NCBI GenBank assembly: GCA_902774265.1
Contig: CACYHR010000003.1
Span: forward strand, 1 to 62,900
DNA: 62,900 bases
Source: an uncultured Eubacteriales bacterium
Lineage (GTDB): Bacteria > Bacillota > Clostridia > Peptostreptococcales > Anaerovoracaceae
Reading direction: 5' to 3'
Made by a program: the position numbers and the translations under genes. Shown piece after piece: positions 35,995 to 44,925 of this stretch; the stretch's first letter is position 1; every line of letters begins with the position of its first letter. Below the pieces are notes generated by a model that saw only the letters and a list, made by a program, of their open reading frames with translations, ran no database searches and was not told where the DNA came from.

Positions 35995-37731
35995 TTAAAT
36001 TCCCAGTATCGGCCTTGGATCAACAGGTGTATCATTCAGCCTTATTTCAAAGTGGAGATGTGAACCGAAGCTGTGACCGGTATTTCCTACCAGACAGATG
36101 TTCTGTCCCTGATATACCTTATCGCCGACATTTACAAGCAGCTTGCTGCAGTGTCCGTATCTTGAAAGTCTTCCGTTTTCATGATCGATATCAACGCAAA
36201 GTCCGTATCCTGCATACCAGCCTGACCTTACGACCGTTCCTCCGTCTGTTGCATATATCGGAGTACCCGTTGATGCACCCATATCTATACCTGAATGTAG
36301 TCTGCCCCACCTGTATCCGAAGTTCGAGGTCAGTGTGTAAGTGTATATCGGCATAGCATATGTTCCCGTCGGTGCCGTCTTCGGTCTTTCCTTTGTACCT
36401 ATCAGTATGATCTTATCCTGTTTTTCCTTTATAACCTCTATGTTTTTTGTATCTCTCTTCGTTATCTCTCCGCCTACCTTGGTCAGAGTTCCTTCGAAGA
36501 TCTGTACGCCGTCAATACCTTCCTGTTTTGTATATGTATCGCCCTTGTAATAATCATCCGAATCCTTCTTAACAGTTTCGAATTCGATTATTTCCTTCAT
36601 TTTACCGGTCTCTACCATTTTGATGCTGACCGGATTTACTTCTGTTCGGATGCTGACTTTATCTCCCTGTTCGACCTCGCTTAGTATTTCATTATTTTCC
36701 TCATCATAAATATTCATGAGGTCAACGCCGAATTTTGCGGCTATGCTTTCAAGGGTTTCATTCTCTTCAACTATGTGATCGATCCTGAGTTCACCGCCAT
36801 CGGTCATCATTCTGCCTGCTTCTGCATTACTTTGAACGCTTGTGAGCAGTACATTTACAGGCTGTATGCTGAGTTCATTCGTAAACTTCGAGGAAACAAG
36901 CTCCATTCCTTCGTCCGGTGTGCTCAGCTTATCCATTGTCTCTTTAAGCAGAGCATCCGCATCTTCGCTGCTTTTGACTATTGCTGCTATCTTATCTCCG
37001 TCATATACTCCGAACGCTTCAGTTTCTATGTCCGTCATATATATCAATTTATTAACAGCTGTATCGGAATCATCGGTACTCTTGCCTCTTTTGTATACCT
37101 GATTAAAGGTTACATTCTGATTTGCCGTAAACTGTATCTCAGCTCCGTTTTCATTATTCTCTGTCAGACGCTCTCCGGCAATACTCAGTACATCGGTTAT
37201 CTCGTCCTGATTCTGTACATAACCAAGCACTTTTCCGTTATATGCATATTCATATACCGTAAATCTGTCAAACAGGATAAGCATTGCTATGGCCATTACA
37301 CCGATTATTACAATAGCAGTCCCTATGATCCTGCGGGAATGCCTGTAAGAGTCAGTCATATTATGTAAGCCTTTTATAATGCTCCTCCAAAGTGATGAAA
37401 CAGTTTTGCTTATTTTTTCCTGGATCTTATCAAAAGCGTCTATCGGTCCGGCTATTACAGCTGCTGTTTTTCCTGTCTTATAAACAGCACTTTTTTTGCT
37501 TTTCCTACTCTTTTTTACCTTTTCCTTCTTTTTTAAATTTTCCTGCTTTGGAGTTTCCTTTATCTCTACTACATGGTCTAACTGTTTTACTGAAGATTTT
37601 TTTGCATCAGAAATTATTTCTGCCATCTGCTGCGGAGAAAGTTCCTTTTCTTTAAGGAATTTCGCATATGCAGAAGCAAGAGCTCTCATATCTTCTTCTG
37701 TTAAATTATCTTTCCTTTTTCCTGGATCCAT
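35995..37731 (-). CDS. M23 peptidoglycan metalloendopeptidase with LysM and G5 domains
   Basis: 578 aa cell-wall hydrolase. A basic cytoplasmic N terminus, one membrane anchor (about 137-158), a mixed beta region, a LysM-like motif (VEENETLESIAAKFGVDLMN), a G5 domain (about 370-430, IEFETVKKDSDDYYKGD), and a C-terminal M23 domain with zinc ligands in HSGIDMG and GHSFGSHLHFEI. Likely cleaves peptide bridges outside the membrane. The start overlaps the end of the DnaD chimera by 31 nt, an arrangement that occupies the place where the AAA+ part of a helicase loader would be. Confidence 0.92.
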   Translation of the reverse strand: MDPGKRKDNLTEEDMRALASAYAKFLKEKELSPQQMAEIISDAKKSSVKQLDHVVEIKETPKQENLKKKEKVKKSRKSKKSAVYKTGKTAAVIAGPIDAFDKIQEKISKTVSSLWRSIIKGLHNMTDSYRHSRRIIGTAIVIIGVMAIAMLILFDRFTVYEYAYNGKVLGYVQNQDEITDVLSIAGERLTENNENGAEIQFTANQNVTFNQVYKRGKSTDDSDTAVNKLIYMTDIETEAFGVYDGDKIAAIVKSSEDADALLKETMDKLSTPDEGMELVSSKFTNELSIQPVNVLLTSVQSNAEAGRMMTDGGELRIDHIVEENETLESIAAKFGVDLMNIYDEENNEILSEVEQGDKVSIRTEVNPVSIKMVETGKMKEIIEFETVKKDSDDYYKGDTYTKQEGIDGVQIFEGTLTKVGGEITKRDTKNIEVIKEKQDKIILIGTKERPKTAPTGTYAMPIYTYTLTSNFGYRWGRLHSGIDMGASTGTPIYATDGGTVVRSGWYAGYGLCVDIDHENGRLSRYGHCSKLLVNVGDKVYQGQNICLVGNTGHSFGSHLHFEIRLNDTPVDPRPILGI

Positions 37732-39113
37732 ATATAAGCCTCATCTGCACGCTCTCTGCAGCATGTGCAGATCATTCCCTCATCTGTATATCCTGTATCC
37801 CTGCATTTATCACATCTGTAATGTCTTTTGAGATAATCCGCAGGGTAACCGTTTCTCAGCAGCAACTCCTTTTTCTGCTCTTCTATATCTTTTCTTCTCT
37901 GTCTCAGACCGTTCCTTCTCAGCATGGCATCTGCTGTAGGTTCCATATTTATCATCTCCATATTGAGATTGTTTTCCTCTTCGAACAGTCTGTTAAGCTC
38001 CGGAATTTCAGCTCTTACCTCTTCTATTCTGGCATTTCTGTCCTCTTCCTCTTTGCTCCTGATATAATCAAAGTATTCTCTGAGTACTCTCCTGCTGACC
38101 TTTGCCTCAGGCTGCCTGTTTTTTTCGCCCCTGTCATTCCATGAACTGTCATGACTTTCGGAATATCCTGATGCAGATTTTCTTTCACCGCTCTGCAGTG
38201 TCCTTGTATTTATTCCCCCTTTTTCCAGCATCCTGTTCTCAAGCACTTTATTAACATATCTGAGATTCGGCTCTCTTATTCCGGCCGACGCCCTGCATGC
38301 TTCTATGACATCTTTTAAGCTAAAGTTCATTTCATCGAACCACCGGTCCATTATCTCCCTGTCTGAAGGATTAGGAAGTCTGTTGAAACCAAGTTCTCTG
38401 AATACCTGTCCATAGGCTGCACTTCTCTTACTGTGTCTGTCGAGCATTTGTTTGACCTGGGCCACATCCCGACATCCCTCTTCTGTCCATCTCAGTGCAA
38501 CCTTGAATATATAGTCTACGCTGTACTTCTCAAGATCAGCGCAGTAATCTATCGCAAAATTCAGTATATCAGGTTCTATATTATAGACCTTGACCGCATC
38601 GCTGAGTTTTGTAGTTTCCTGTCTTGACATGGTGCGGCCGCTGATCATCTGATATTTATCGTATATTTCTTTTAGCTGCCTGTTTATTAACTTTGCTATT
38701 ATCTCTTCTGCTGATTCTGCACTATCCGCAGAAATATTATCGTCTTCTGCTGCAGTTTCACGGATACTCCTGCCTTCGCTGTCTGCACAGTTTCTGCCGT
38801 AAAACATATCTACCTGACTTACGAATTCTATATTATTTATTTCTTCTCCGGTCTCCGTCAGTTTTACCAGCCCGTGATCTGACCAGTATTCCCAGGCTCT
38901 GTTGATCTCTTCTTCGCTCATTCCGAGCGTCATTGACAGAGCTCTGGAATCTATCTGTTCATCATACTGTGCATACATAAGACAAAAAAGGTAAACCTTA
39001 ACATAGTCTCCCGGCGCATCTGGCAGAAACTCATTGATGAAAAGGTTTTCTACTTTTGTCGTATAAAGGAATATATCCTTTTTTATTCCCAGGCTGAATT
39101 TTGTTCTGGCCAT
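37701..39113 (-). CDS. DnaD-domain protein fused to the N-terminal part of a DnaC/DnaI-type helicase loader
   Basis: 470 aa. Residues about 1-310 are a clostridial DnaD-like primosome protein: winged-helix N terminus and two DnaD C-terminal domains (EIIAKLINRQLKEIYDKYQ; ASAYGQVFRELGFNRLPNP-like and YVNKVLENRM). Residues about 339-470 match the N-terminal segment of clostridial DnaC-like ATP-binding proteins: coiled stretch, LLLRNGYPADYLKRHYRC, then a zinc knuckle with Cys434, Cys437, Cys449 and Cys451 (HYRCDKCRDTGYTDEG.. CTC). The protein ends there, without any AAA+ domain; the next gene is an unrelated M23 peptidase. dnaB, the helicase it would contact, is 23 nt upstream. Confidence 0.8.
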   Translation of the reverse strand: MARTKFSLGIKKDIFLYTTKVENLFINEFLPDAPGDYVKVYLFCLMYAQYDEQIDSRALSMTLGMSEEEINRAWEYWSDHGLVKLTETGEEINNIEFVSQVDMFYGRNCADSEGRSIRETAAEDDNISADSAESAEEIIAKLINRQLKEIYDKYQMISGRTMSRQETTKLSDAVKVYNIEPDILNFAIDYCADLEKYSVDYIFKVALRWTEEGCRDVAQVKQMLDRHSKRSAAYGQVFRELGFNRLPNPSDREIMDRWFDEMNFSLKDVIEACRASAGIREPNLRYVNKVLENRMLEKGGINTRTLQSGERKSASGYSESHDSSWNDRGEKNRQPEAKVSRRVLREYFDYIRSKEEEDRNARIEEVRAEIPELNRLFEEENNLNMEMINMEPTADAMLRRNGLRQRRKDIEEQKKELLLRNGYPADYLKRHYRCDKCRDTGYTDEGMICTCCRERADEAYIWIQEKGKII

Positions 39114-39136
39114 TCCTTTTTTGTCCTGTTTCAGAA

Positions 39137-40501
39137 TTATTCACGCGCAATATTGCCGAATTTGACATAACGCGGCACCCAGGCCAGCGTAGCCACACCT
39201 ACCGGTCCGCTTCTGTGCTTAGCTATATTTACCGCACAAGTCAGGCCGGTATCGGCATCGATATTAGCTCTTTCCTCATCTGTACTGTAATAGTCTTCTC
39301 TTTTGAGAAATATAACTATATCAGCATCCTGCTCTATCGCACCGGAGTCTCTCAGGTCAGAAAGTTTCGGCATGTGGTCGCCTCCTCTCTGCTCCGGTCC
39401 TCTCGAAAGCTGTGACAGCAGAATTACAGCACAGTCAAGTTCCTTTGCCATGATCTTTATTGATCTTGTGATCGCACCGATTTCTTTTTCTCTCTGCTCG
39501 ATCCTGTATCCGCCCATGCTCATAAGCTGCAGATAATCTATGATGACAAGATCAAGTCCGCCTCTTTCCTGCTTGAATCTGCGGCACTTGTTTTTCATTT
39601 CTACAGGTGTGATGACTGAAGTTTCATCTATGACCATGTCAACCCCGTAAAAACTGTCCTGTGCTGCGCTGATGCTTTCCCAGTCTTCGGCGGTAAGTTC
39701 GCCTTTTCTTATATTTTCGAGAGGAACGCTCGATGTCATGGAAAGAAGCCTCTGACCAAGCTGCGTGTATGACATCTCCAGACTGAATACCATTACCTTG
39801 TTGCCGAGAGATGCTGCATGTTCTGCTATATTCAGAGCGAATGCTGTTTTCCCGACTCCCGGCCTCGCCGCCAGTATGATAAGGTCTGTCTTCTGGAATC
39901 CTCCGAGAATACGGTCTACTTCCTTATATCCGGTCTCTATTCCCTTGATTTCTCCGCCCTGTCTCTCCAGTTCCTGTATCTCTTTGATATTCTCAAACAG
40001 AACATCATTGATATCAGTATATCTGCTTCTCTGTGCCTTGTGTGAAATCTCGAGTATTCTCTGCTCCGCACTGTCAAGTATATCTTCAGGCGGCAATTCA
40101 TCTGAATAAGCAGCTTCTCTTATCTTTTCAGCCTGCTCAATGAGCTGACGCATTTTGGATTTGCTTGCAACCGTATCCGCATAATATTTTGCATTTGAAA
40201 CAACGATGGTTTCATCTATAAGTCTGCTGAGATATGTAATACCTCCGACCATCTCTGCAGTTTTGCGCAGTTTAAGAGCTGAATAGACTGTAGTAATATC
40301 TACGCCTGTTCCTTTCTGCTCCATTTCAAGTATTGTCCGGTATATCTCCTGATGTTCCTTCAGGTAGAAATCCTCCGGATAGAGTATTCCGTTAACGTCT
40401 GCTCTTGCATCGCTGTTTTTGAGCATTGCTCCGAGAACCGCTTTTTCGGCCTCTATATCCTGCGGCGGTACAAGTATATTGCTGCTTCTTTCCTCGTCCA
40501 T
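39137..40501 (-). CDS. dnaB: Replicative DNA helicase
   Basis: Hexameric 5'-3' helicase of the replisome (named DnaC in Bacillus). 454 aa, full length. N-terminal domain beginning VPPQDIEAEKAVLGAML, then the RecA-like ATPase with ARPGVGKTAFALN (Walker A, about 210), VFSLEMS, DLVIIDYLQLM (Walker B), SQLSRGPEQR and the arginine-finger region. It is in a run with rplI upstream and the DnaD chimera downstream. Confidence 0.97.
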   Translation of the reverse strand: MDEERSSNILVPPQDIEAEKAVLGAMLKNSDARADVNGILYPEDFYLKEHQEIYRTILEMEQKGTGVDITTVYSALKLRKTAEMVGGITYLSRLIDETIVVSNAKYYADTVASKSKMRQLIEQAEKIREAAYSDELPPEDILDSAEQRILEISHKAQRSRYTDINDVLFENIKEIQELERQGGEIKGIETGYKEVDRILGGFQKTDLIILAARPGVGKTAFALNIAEHAASLGNKVMVFSLEMSYTQLGQRLLSMTSSVPLENIRKGELTAEDWESISAAQDSFYGVDMVIDETSVITPVEMKNKCRRFKQERGGLDLVIIDYLQLMSMGGYRIEQREKEIGAITRSIKIMAKELDCAVILLSQLSRGPEQRGGDHMPKLSDLRDSGAIEQDADIVIFLKREDYYSTDEERANIDADTGLTCAVNIAKHRSGPVGVATLAWVPRYVKFGNIARE

Positions 40502-40545
40502 CTGTCAGATCTAAACCTCTGTTACAGTATTGAAGTGATCATTTA

Positions 40546-40995
40546 TCAGTTTTCACTTTCGATACGTACTTTGATTTTTGCATTTACATCCTGGAACAGC
40601 TTGAGTTCTACCTCTGCATCACCGGTTTCCTTTATAGGCTTATCCAGTACTATTTTGCGGCGGTCAATTTCCGCACCGGTCTGTTCCTTGATAGCTTCAG
40701 CTATATCCATAGATGTGATAGATCCAAACAGCTTGCCGTTATCTCCCACTTTTGTTCTTATAACAACAGGCTTGCTTCCGAGTTTTGCAGCAAAGGCTTC
40801 TGCCTCTGCTTTACTCTGAGCATATGCCTCAGCTTTTTTTGCTTTTTCTCTGGCTATAGCTCGCTTGTTTGCTTCTGTAGCTTCAACTGCCTGTCCGCTC
40901 GGGATCAGTTTATTGCGTGCAAAACCGTCGCTGACCTTTACGATATCGCCTTCTTTACCTGTTCCTTTAACATCTTTTTTCAGAATTACTTCCAT
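40546..40995 (-). CDS. rplI: Ribosomal protein L9
   Basis: 149 aa large-subunit protein with the N-terminal RNA-binding domain MEVILKKDVKGTGKEGDIVKVSDGFARNKLIP, a long connecting helix rich in Ala/Lys/Glu, and the C-terminal L9 domain. In Firmicutes it regularly follows gdpP and precedes dnaB, as here. Confidence 0.97.
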   Translation of the reverse strand: MEVILKKDVKGTGKEGDIVKVSDGFARNKLIPSGQAVEATEANKRAIAREKAKKAEAYAQSKAEAEAFAAKLGSKPVVIRTKVGDNGKLFGSITSMDIAEAIKEQTGAEIDRRKIVLDKPIKETGDAEVELKLFQDVNAKIKVRIESEN

Positions 40996-41013
40996 ATCTT
41001 TATCTCTCCTTTT

Positions 41014-42771
41014 TTATTCGCTGTCCTGACTTTCCTTCTGCATGTAGTCGCTGACTTTTATCCTCAGCTGTTCCTCTACATCTTCAAGAGTTTTATCAAT
41101 CTGAGCGGCGGCAGCTGTGAAATGTCCTCCGCCTCCGAATTTTTCCATCAGAGTCTGTACGTTCACATCCCCCAGAGATCTTGCACTTATGATGGTCTGC
41201 CCTTTTTCATTAATGCCAAGTACAAATGATGCTTTTATGCCTTTAACCATAAGCAGTTCATCCGCAACCTGCGCATTAACTATCTGTGTATTTCCCGTCT
41301 GTCCATTCGTCGATGCGTATGCAACGCCGTAATCTGTAAAATCAGCTCCGGCTATAGCACTGGCTTTCATCATGAAATCGTCAGGGTTCATCTGTAAAAA
41401 TCTCTTTACTTCTGTTGTATCGGCACCGGCCCTCTTCAGCCACGAGGCAGCTTCGAATGTTCTGACTCCCGTTCTTCCTGAGAAATTGTTTGAGTCTACC
41501 ATTATACCTGCAAGCATCGCTTCCGCTTCAAATTTATTTATAAATCTTTTTTGTGAGAAATGCTGCAGCAGCTCTGCCATGAGCTCACTCGCTGATGACG
41601 CATATGATTCTATATAAGCTACAGACGCCTTCTGGAATGAATCCTCTGTCATCCTGTGGTGATCTATAATCACTCTGTTGCAGCATGCTTCTACTACTTC
41701 AATGCTTTCTACCAGCACCGGTCTGTTTGTATCCACTATTATAAGCAGAGTATCAGGAGTTATCAGATTCAGAGCTTTTTCGGGCTTTATCAGATTATAA
41801 TCTTCGCTGTCTTCCGCCTGACTGTATATAATATCGAGAGCTTCATTATGTTTATCTATAACGATGTATGCTTCTTTGCCAAGGTATCTGCTGATACAGT
41901 ATGCTCCCAATGCTGAACCGAATGAATCCATATCAGGCCATCTGTGTCCCATAATCAGAACCTTATCAGCGTCTCCTATCAGAGTCTTCATCGCATGTGC
42001 AATTACTCTTGACTTGGCTCTGTTATTTTTTTCAATAGCCTGCATTGTTCCGCCGTAATATTTCGTACCTTCATCAGTCTTTATTACGACCTGATCCCCG
42101 CCTCTTCCGAGAGCCAGCTCCATCGCCGCCTCCGCAAGGTCGAAAGATTCACGAAGTGAAACTGTCGATACTCCTGCTCCTATACTTATCGATGCAGGAA
42201 AATCAATCTGTGCCTCTATTTCTCTAACACTATCAAGCACGCTGAATTCATCTTCTATCATCATGTCAAGTTTGCCCTGGCTGGTATACATGACATATGT
42301 ATCATCACCCGTGTTTATAACAGGTGAATCAAATGAATTTCCCCATTTTCTCAGTATTCCGTCTATCTGAGAAGGAATTGCTCTTCTGCTGTTATCTGAT
42401 GAACTTCCTATCAATTCATCATAATTATCTATATTTATATAAATTATAACTGCTCTTTCGCTTTCGAGTTTTGCTCTGAAAGATTCTCTTGCAGTAGCCT
42501 CTTCAAAAAAGACCGCAATATCATCTTTTTCTTCAGGATTTTCATTAGTCCTTATCTTGAAGAGTCTTTCATTTCTTTCTATTATCATTTCCTCCTGATT
42601 TGCTCTCAGAAGAGCTTCTCTTCTGAGTCCCGTCAGGGTGAAAAATTTTGCTCCTACTATATCTTCATATACGAAAACGTTTTTAATCAGATAATTGGCT
42701 TTTTTTACTATGCCTTCTGTACTTACAACACATGCGGGCATAGGTATCTGATCAATATAGTTTTTCATCAT
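41014..42771 (-). CDS. gdpP: GdpP-type cyclic-di-AMP phosphodiesterase lacking the membrane anchor
   Basis: 585 aa. Order: PAS-like domain (about 1-95, MPACVVSTEGIVKKANYLI), degenerate GGDEF domain (about 100-245, with NTGDDTYVMYT in place of GGDEF), DHH domain with GHRWPDMDSFGSALG at about 275, VDTNRP, IDHHR at about 370, and DHHA1 ending GGGGHFTAAAAQ. GdpP hydrolyses c-di-AMP. Standard GdpP carries two N-terminal transmembrane helices; here the protein begins directly with the PAS domain, and the parB stop is 13 nt upstream, leaving no room for them. Confidence 0.9.
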   Translation of the reverse strand: MMKNYIDQIPMPACVVSTEGIVKKANYLIKNVFVYEDIVGAKFFTLTGLRREALLRANQEEMIIERNERLFKIRTNENPEEKDDIAVFFEEATARESFRAKLESERAVIIYINIDNYDELIGSSSDNSRRAIPSQIDGILRKWGNSFDSPVINTGDDTYVMYTSQGKLDMMIEDEFSVLDSVREIEAQIDFPASISIGAGVSTVSLRESFDLAEAAMELALGRGGDQVVIKTDEGTKYYGGTMQAIEKNNRAKSRVIAHAMKTLIGDADKVLIMGHRWPDMDSFGSALGAYCISRYLGKEAYIVIDKHNEALDIIYSQAEDSEDYNLIKPEKALNLITPDTLLIIVDTNRPVLVESIEVVEACCNRVIIDHHRMTEDSFQKASVAYIESYASSASELMAELLQHFSQKRFINKFEAEAMLAGIMVDSNNFSGRTGVRTFEAASWLKRAGADTTEVKRFLQMNPDDFMMKASAIAGADFTDYGVAYASTNGQTGNTQIVNAQVADELLMVKGIKASFVLGINEKGQTIISARSLGDVNVQTLMEKFGGGGHFTAAAAQIDKTLEDVEEQLRIKVSDYMQKESQDSE

Positions 42772-42784
42772 TTCAAACCTCCCG

Positions 42785-43783
42785 CTATATGAATGCTTTT
42801 CTTATTATTTCTATAAGTCTGTTCAGTTCTTCAGTGCTGTAGTATTCAAGCTCCAGTTTACCTTTTTTTCCATCACCGGAAATACTGACTTTTGTTCCTG
42901 TCAGTGTCATCAATTCGTTTTCTGCAAATTTTATTTCTTCTGTTTTTGTATTAGCTTCTTCAATTTTTTTTGTTTTTCGCCTTTTTCGTTCAGGTTTGAG
43001 CTCATCCTTAATTTTTTCAGCTAATTTTTCAGTGGCTCTTACAGAAAGATCATTTTTTATTATCTTATCTGCTATCTGTTTTTGTTTTTCTTTATCTTCT
43101 ATATTTATTATTGTCCGACCGTGAGCTGCAGACATCTGTCCGCTTGATACATATTTTTGAATTTCTTCAGGTAGCTTGAGCAATCTTATGCTGTTAGCTA
43201 TATATGTTCTGCTTCTTCCGAGCGATGCCGATACCTGCTCCTGGGTAAAACCGTATTTTTCAGTCATAGATCTAAGCCCCATAGCTTCTTCTATAGGATT
43301 CAGATCCTCTCTCTGCATATTTTCTATTATTGCAACTATCGCATTCTGCTTGTCATCAAAATTTCTGATTATGCACGGGACTCTGCGTATATTTGCCAGT
43401 CTGGATGCTCTCCATCTTCTTTCTCCGGCAACCAGCTCATATCCATTTTGAGTTTCTCTTACTATAAGAGGCTGTATAACTCCATTCGTCCTGATTGAAT
43501 TAGCCAGTTCTTCCAGTTTTTTTTCATCAAAATACTTTCGAGGCTGTGCGCTGTTTGGTTTTATATCGTTTATATCGACATATATTACCCTGTCTTCGCT
43601 CTGCTTCTCTCTATCTTCTGATGAACCGCTGTTTTCTTTTTTCTTTACTGATGCTTCTGCCGTTCTATCTTCTTTTTCTTCCGAATCTTTTGCTGATTCT
43701 TCTTTATATTCTTCTTCATTGATAGGAGCTGCATCTGCAAATAAAGCATCCAGTCCCCTTCCAAGTCCTGCTTTTCGTGCCAT
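42785..43783 (-). CDS. parB: Chromosome-partitioning protein ParB (Spo0J)
   Basis: 332 aa CTP-dependent DNA clamp that loads at parS. N-terminal ParB/CTPase domain with LVAGERRWRAS and ENMQREDLN motifs, central helix-turn-helix (EQVSASLGRSRTYIANSIRLL) reading parS, basic linker, and C-terminal dimerisation domain. An acidic/Lys-rich insertion of about 50 residues (about 20-68) separates the GLGRGLDALF start from the CTPase domain. Two perfect parS sites lie at 44.88 and 44.94 kb. The start is 2 nt after the parA stop. Confidence 0.97.
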   Translation of the reverse strand: MARKAGLGRGLDALFADAAPINEEEYKEESAKDSEEKEDRTAEASVKKKENSGSSEDREKQSEDRVIYVDINDIKPNSAQPRKYFDEKKLEELANSIRTNGVIQPLIVRETQNGYELVAGERRWRASRLANIRRVPCIIRNFDDKQNAIVAIIENMQREDLNPIEEAMGLRSMTEKYGFTQEQVSASLGRSRTYIANSIRLLKLPEEIQKYVSSGQMSAAHGRTIINIEDKEKQKQIADKIIKNDLSVRATEKLAEKIKDELKPERKRRKTKKIEEANTKTEEIKFAENELMTLTGTKVSISGDGKKGKLELEYYSTEELNRLIEIIRKAFI

Positions 43784-43785
43784 AA

Positions 43786-44571
43786 TTATTTTGATTCCTG
43801 TCTGCTTTTATCTCTGGCGAGAAATTCTTTTGTAAACGCTTCATATGCCTTTGCACCCTGTGCAGAAGGATCATATTTTATTATCGGTACTCCATAGCTC
43901 GGAGCTTCTGCAAGTCTTACATTTCTCGGAATAATAGTATCGTACATTGCTGATCCGAAGAAATTTCTTACATCTTCAACTACAGCCTGCGACAGATTCG
44001 TTCTTCCGTCAAACATACTCAGAATTACACCATCTATATAGAGATCCGGATTCATTCTTTTCTTTACCATTTCTATGGTACTTATCAGCTGACTTACTCC
44101 CTCAAGTGCATAGAATTCACACTGTATAGGTATCAGTACGCTGTCAACTGCGGTAAGAGAATTGATGGTCAGTATTCCAAGTGAAGGAGGACAATCTACC
44201 AGTATAAAATCATAGTCATTTTTGACTGCATCTATTACCCTCTTCAATCTTCCTTCTCTTCCCTCCAGCTGTGCAAGTTCTACTTCTGCTCCTGCCAGAT
44301 CAACACTTGCCGGTATTATATAGAGGTTCTCCGTATTGGTAGGCAGAACCGCTTTTTTTACATCAAATGAATCTTCAACAAGAGCATCGTAAAGTGTTGT
44401 CTTGAGAGTTCTCTTTCTTATACCTATTCCGCTTGTGGTATTACCCTGCGGATCTATATCCACCATAAGGACTTTTTTTCCTTTATTTGCAAGACAAGCC
44501 CCTAAGTTAATATTGGTGGTTGTTTTGCCAACTCCACCTTTTTGATTAAAAATTGCTATAGCTTTTCCCAT
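43786..44571 (-). CDS. parA: Chromosome-partitioning ATPase ParA (Soj)
   Basis: 261 aa, deviant Walker A KGGVGKTTTNINLG at residues 11-24, DIDPQGN, DCPPSLG (Walker B) and the GVILSMFDGRTNLS region. Works with ParB in origin segregation and, as Soj, modulates DnaA. It is preceded by a 379-bp intergenic region with two -10-like TATAAT hexamers (44617-44622, 44627-44632), a structured element and parS sites. Confidence 0.97.
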   Translation of the reverse strand: MGKAIAIFNQKGGVGKTTTNINLGACLANKGKKVLMVDIDPQGNTTSGIGIRKRTLKTTLYDALVEDSFDVKKAVLPTNTENLYIIPASVDLAGAEVELAQLEGREGRLKRVIDAVKNDYDFILVDCPPSLGILTINSLTAVDSVLIPIQCEFYALEGVSQLISTIEMVKKRMNPDLYIDGVILSMFDGRTNLSQAVVEDVRNFFGSAMYDTIIPRNVRLAEAPSYGVPIIKYDPSAQGAKAYEAFTKEFLARDKSRQESK

Positions 44572-44701
44572 TTAATCCTCCGGAATAATAATACCCATTT
44601 TTTAAACATTCAGGATATTATACTTCATTATAGTATTTCATTTCCAGTAATATATGATTCTTACTGTGTAGATTAGATGTTTTTTGGTCATATTTCAGTA
44701 A

Positions 44702-44812
44702 ACAGCCAGAGCCATATACTGTAAGACAGTGCCGTCCGGAGAAGGCTTCCGTCACCGAGAGTACCTGACTCGTCATCTTTGCCTCTCGGAGAACCTGGTC
44801 TGACTCTTTGCT
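44702..44812 (-). ncRNA. Candidate structured RNA or leader between rsmG and parA (unidentified)
   Basis: A GC-richer block in an AT-rich gap. Pairings on the minus strand: outer AGAGTC/GGCTCT (44807-44802 with 44713-44708, one G-U pair that would be a mismatch on the plus strand), CCGAGAG/CTCTCGG (44789-44783 with 44761-44755), CGGA/TCCG around 44737-44751, and a 5-bp hairpin ACTGT/ACAGT (44718-44730). It matches no RNA family I can recall. Strand choice rests only on the wobble pair. It could instead be a protein-binding or segregation-related DNA element. Confidence 0.35.
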
Positions 44813-44873
44813 TTATAAATATGCAAATATAGTATTACTTTATTATTTTTATCACCACATATTGTACATTTTA

Positions 44874-44895
44874 AAATGTTTCACGTGAAACATTT
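44874..44895. promoter_or_regulatory. parS site 1
   Basis: Contains the exact 16-bp parS consensus TGTTTCACGTGAAACA at 44877-44892 within a 22-bp perfect palindrome. ParB nucleates here; parB is 1.1 kb away. Confidence 0.95.
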
Positions 44896-44925
44896 ACTGG
44901 TAAGATTTATTTATCTATCAATCGC

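Noticed and set aside
37400-37731. Remains of the DnaC AAA+ domain in another frame downstream of the DnaD chimera
   Set aside because: All three minus-strand frames were considered; only the M23 peptidase N terminus is present and no Walker A/B motif appears.
44702-44812. Known riboswitch, SRP RNA or 6S RNA
   Set aside because: Checked for hallmark motifs (GEMM, glycine, guanidine, TPP, SAM, cobalamin, T-box, SRP GGAAG loop); partial resemblances only, none convincing, so left as unidentified.
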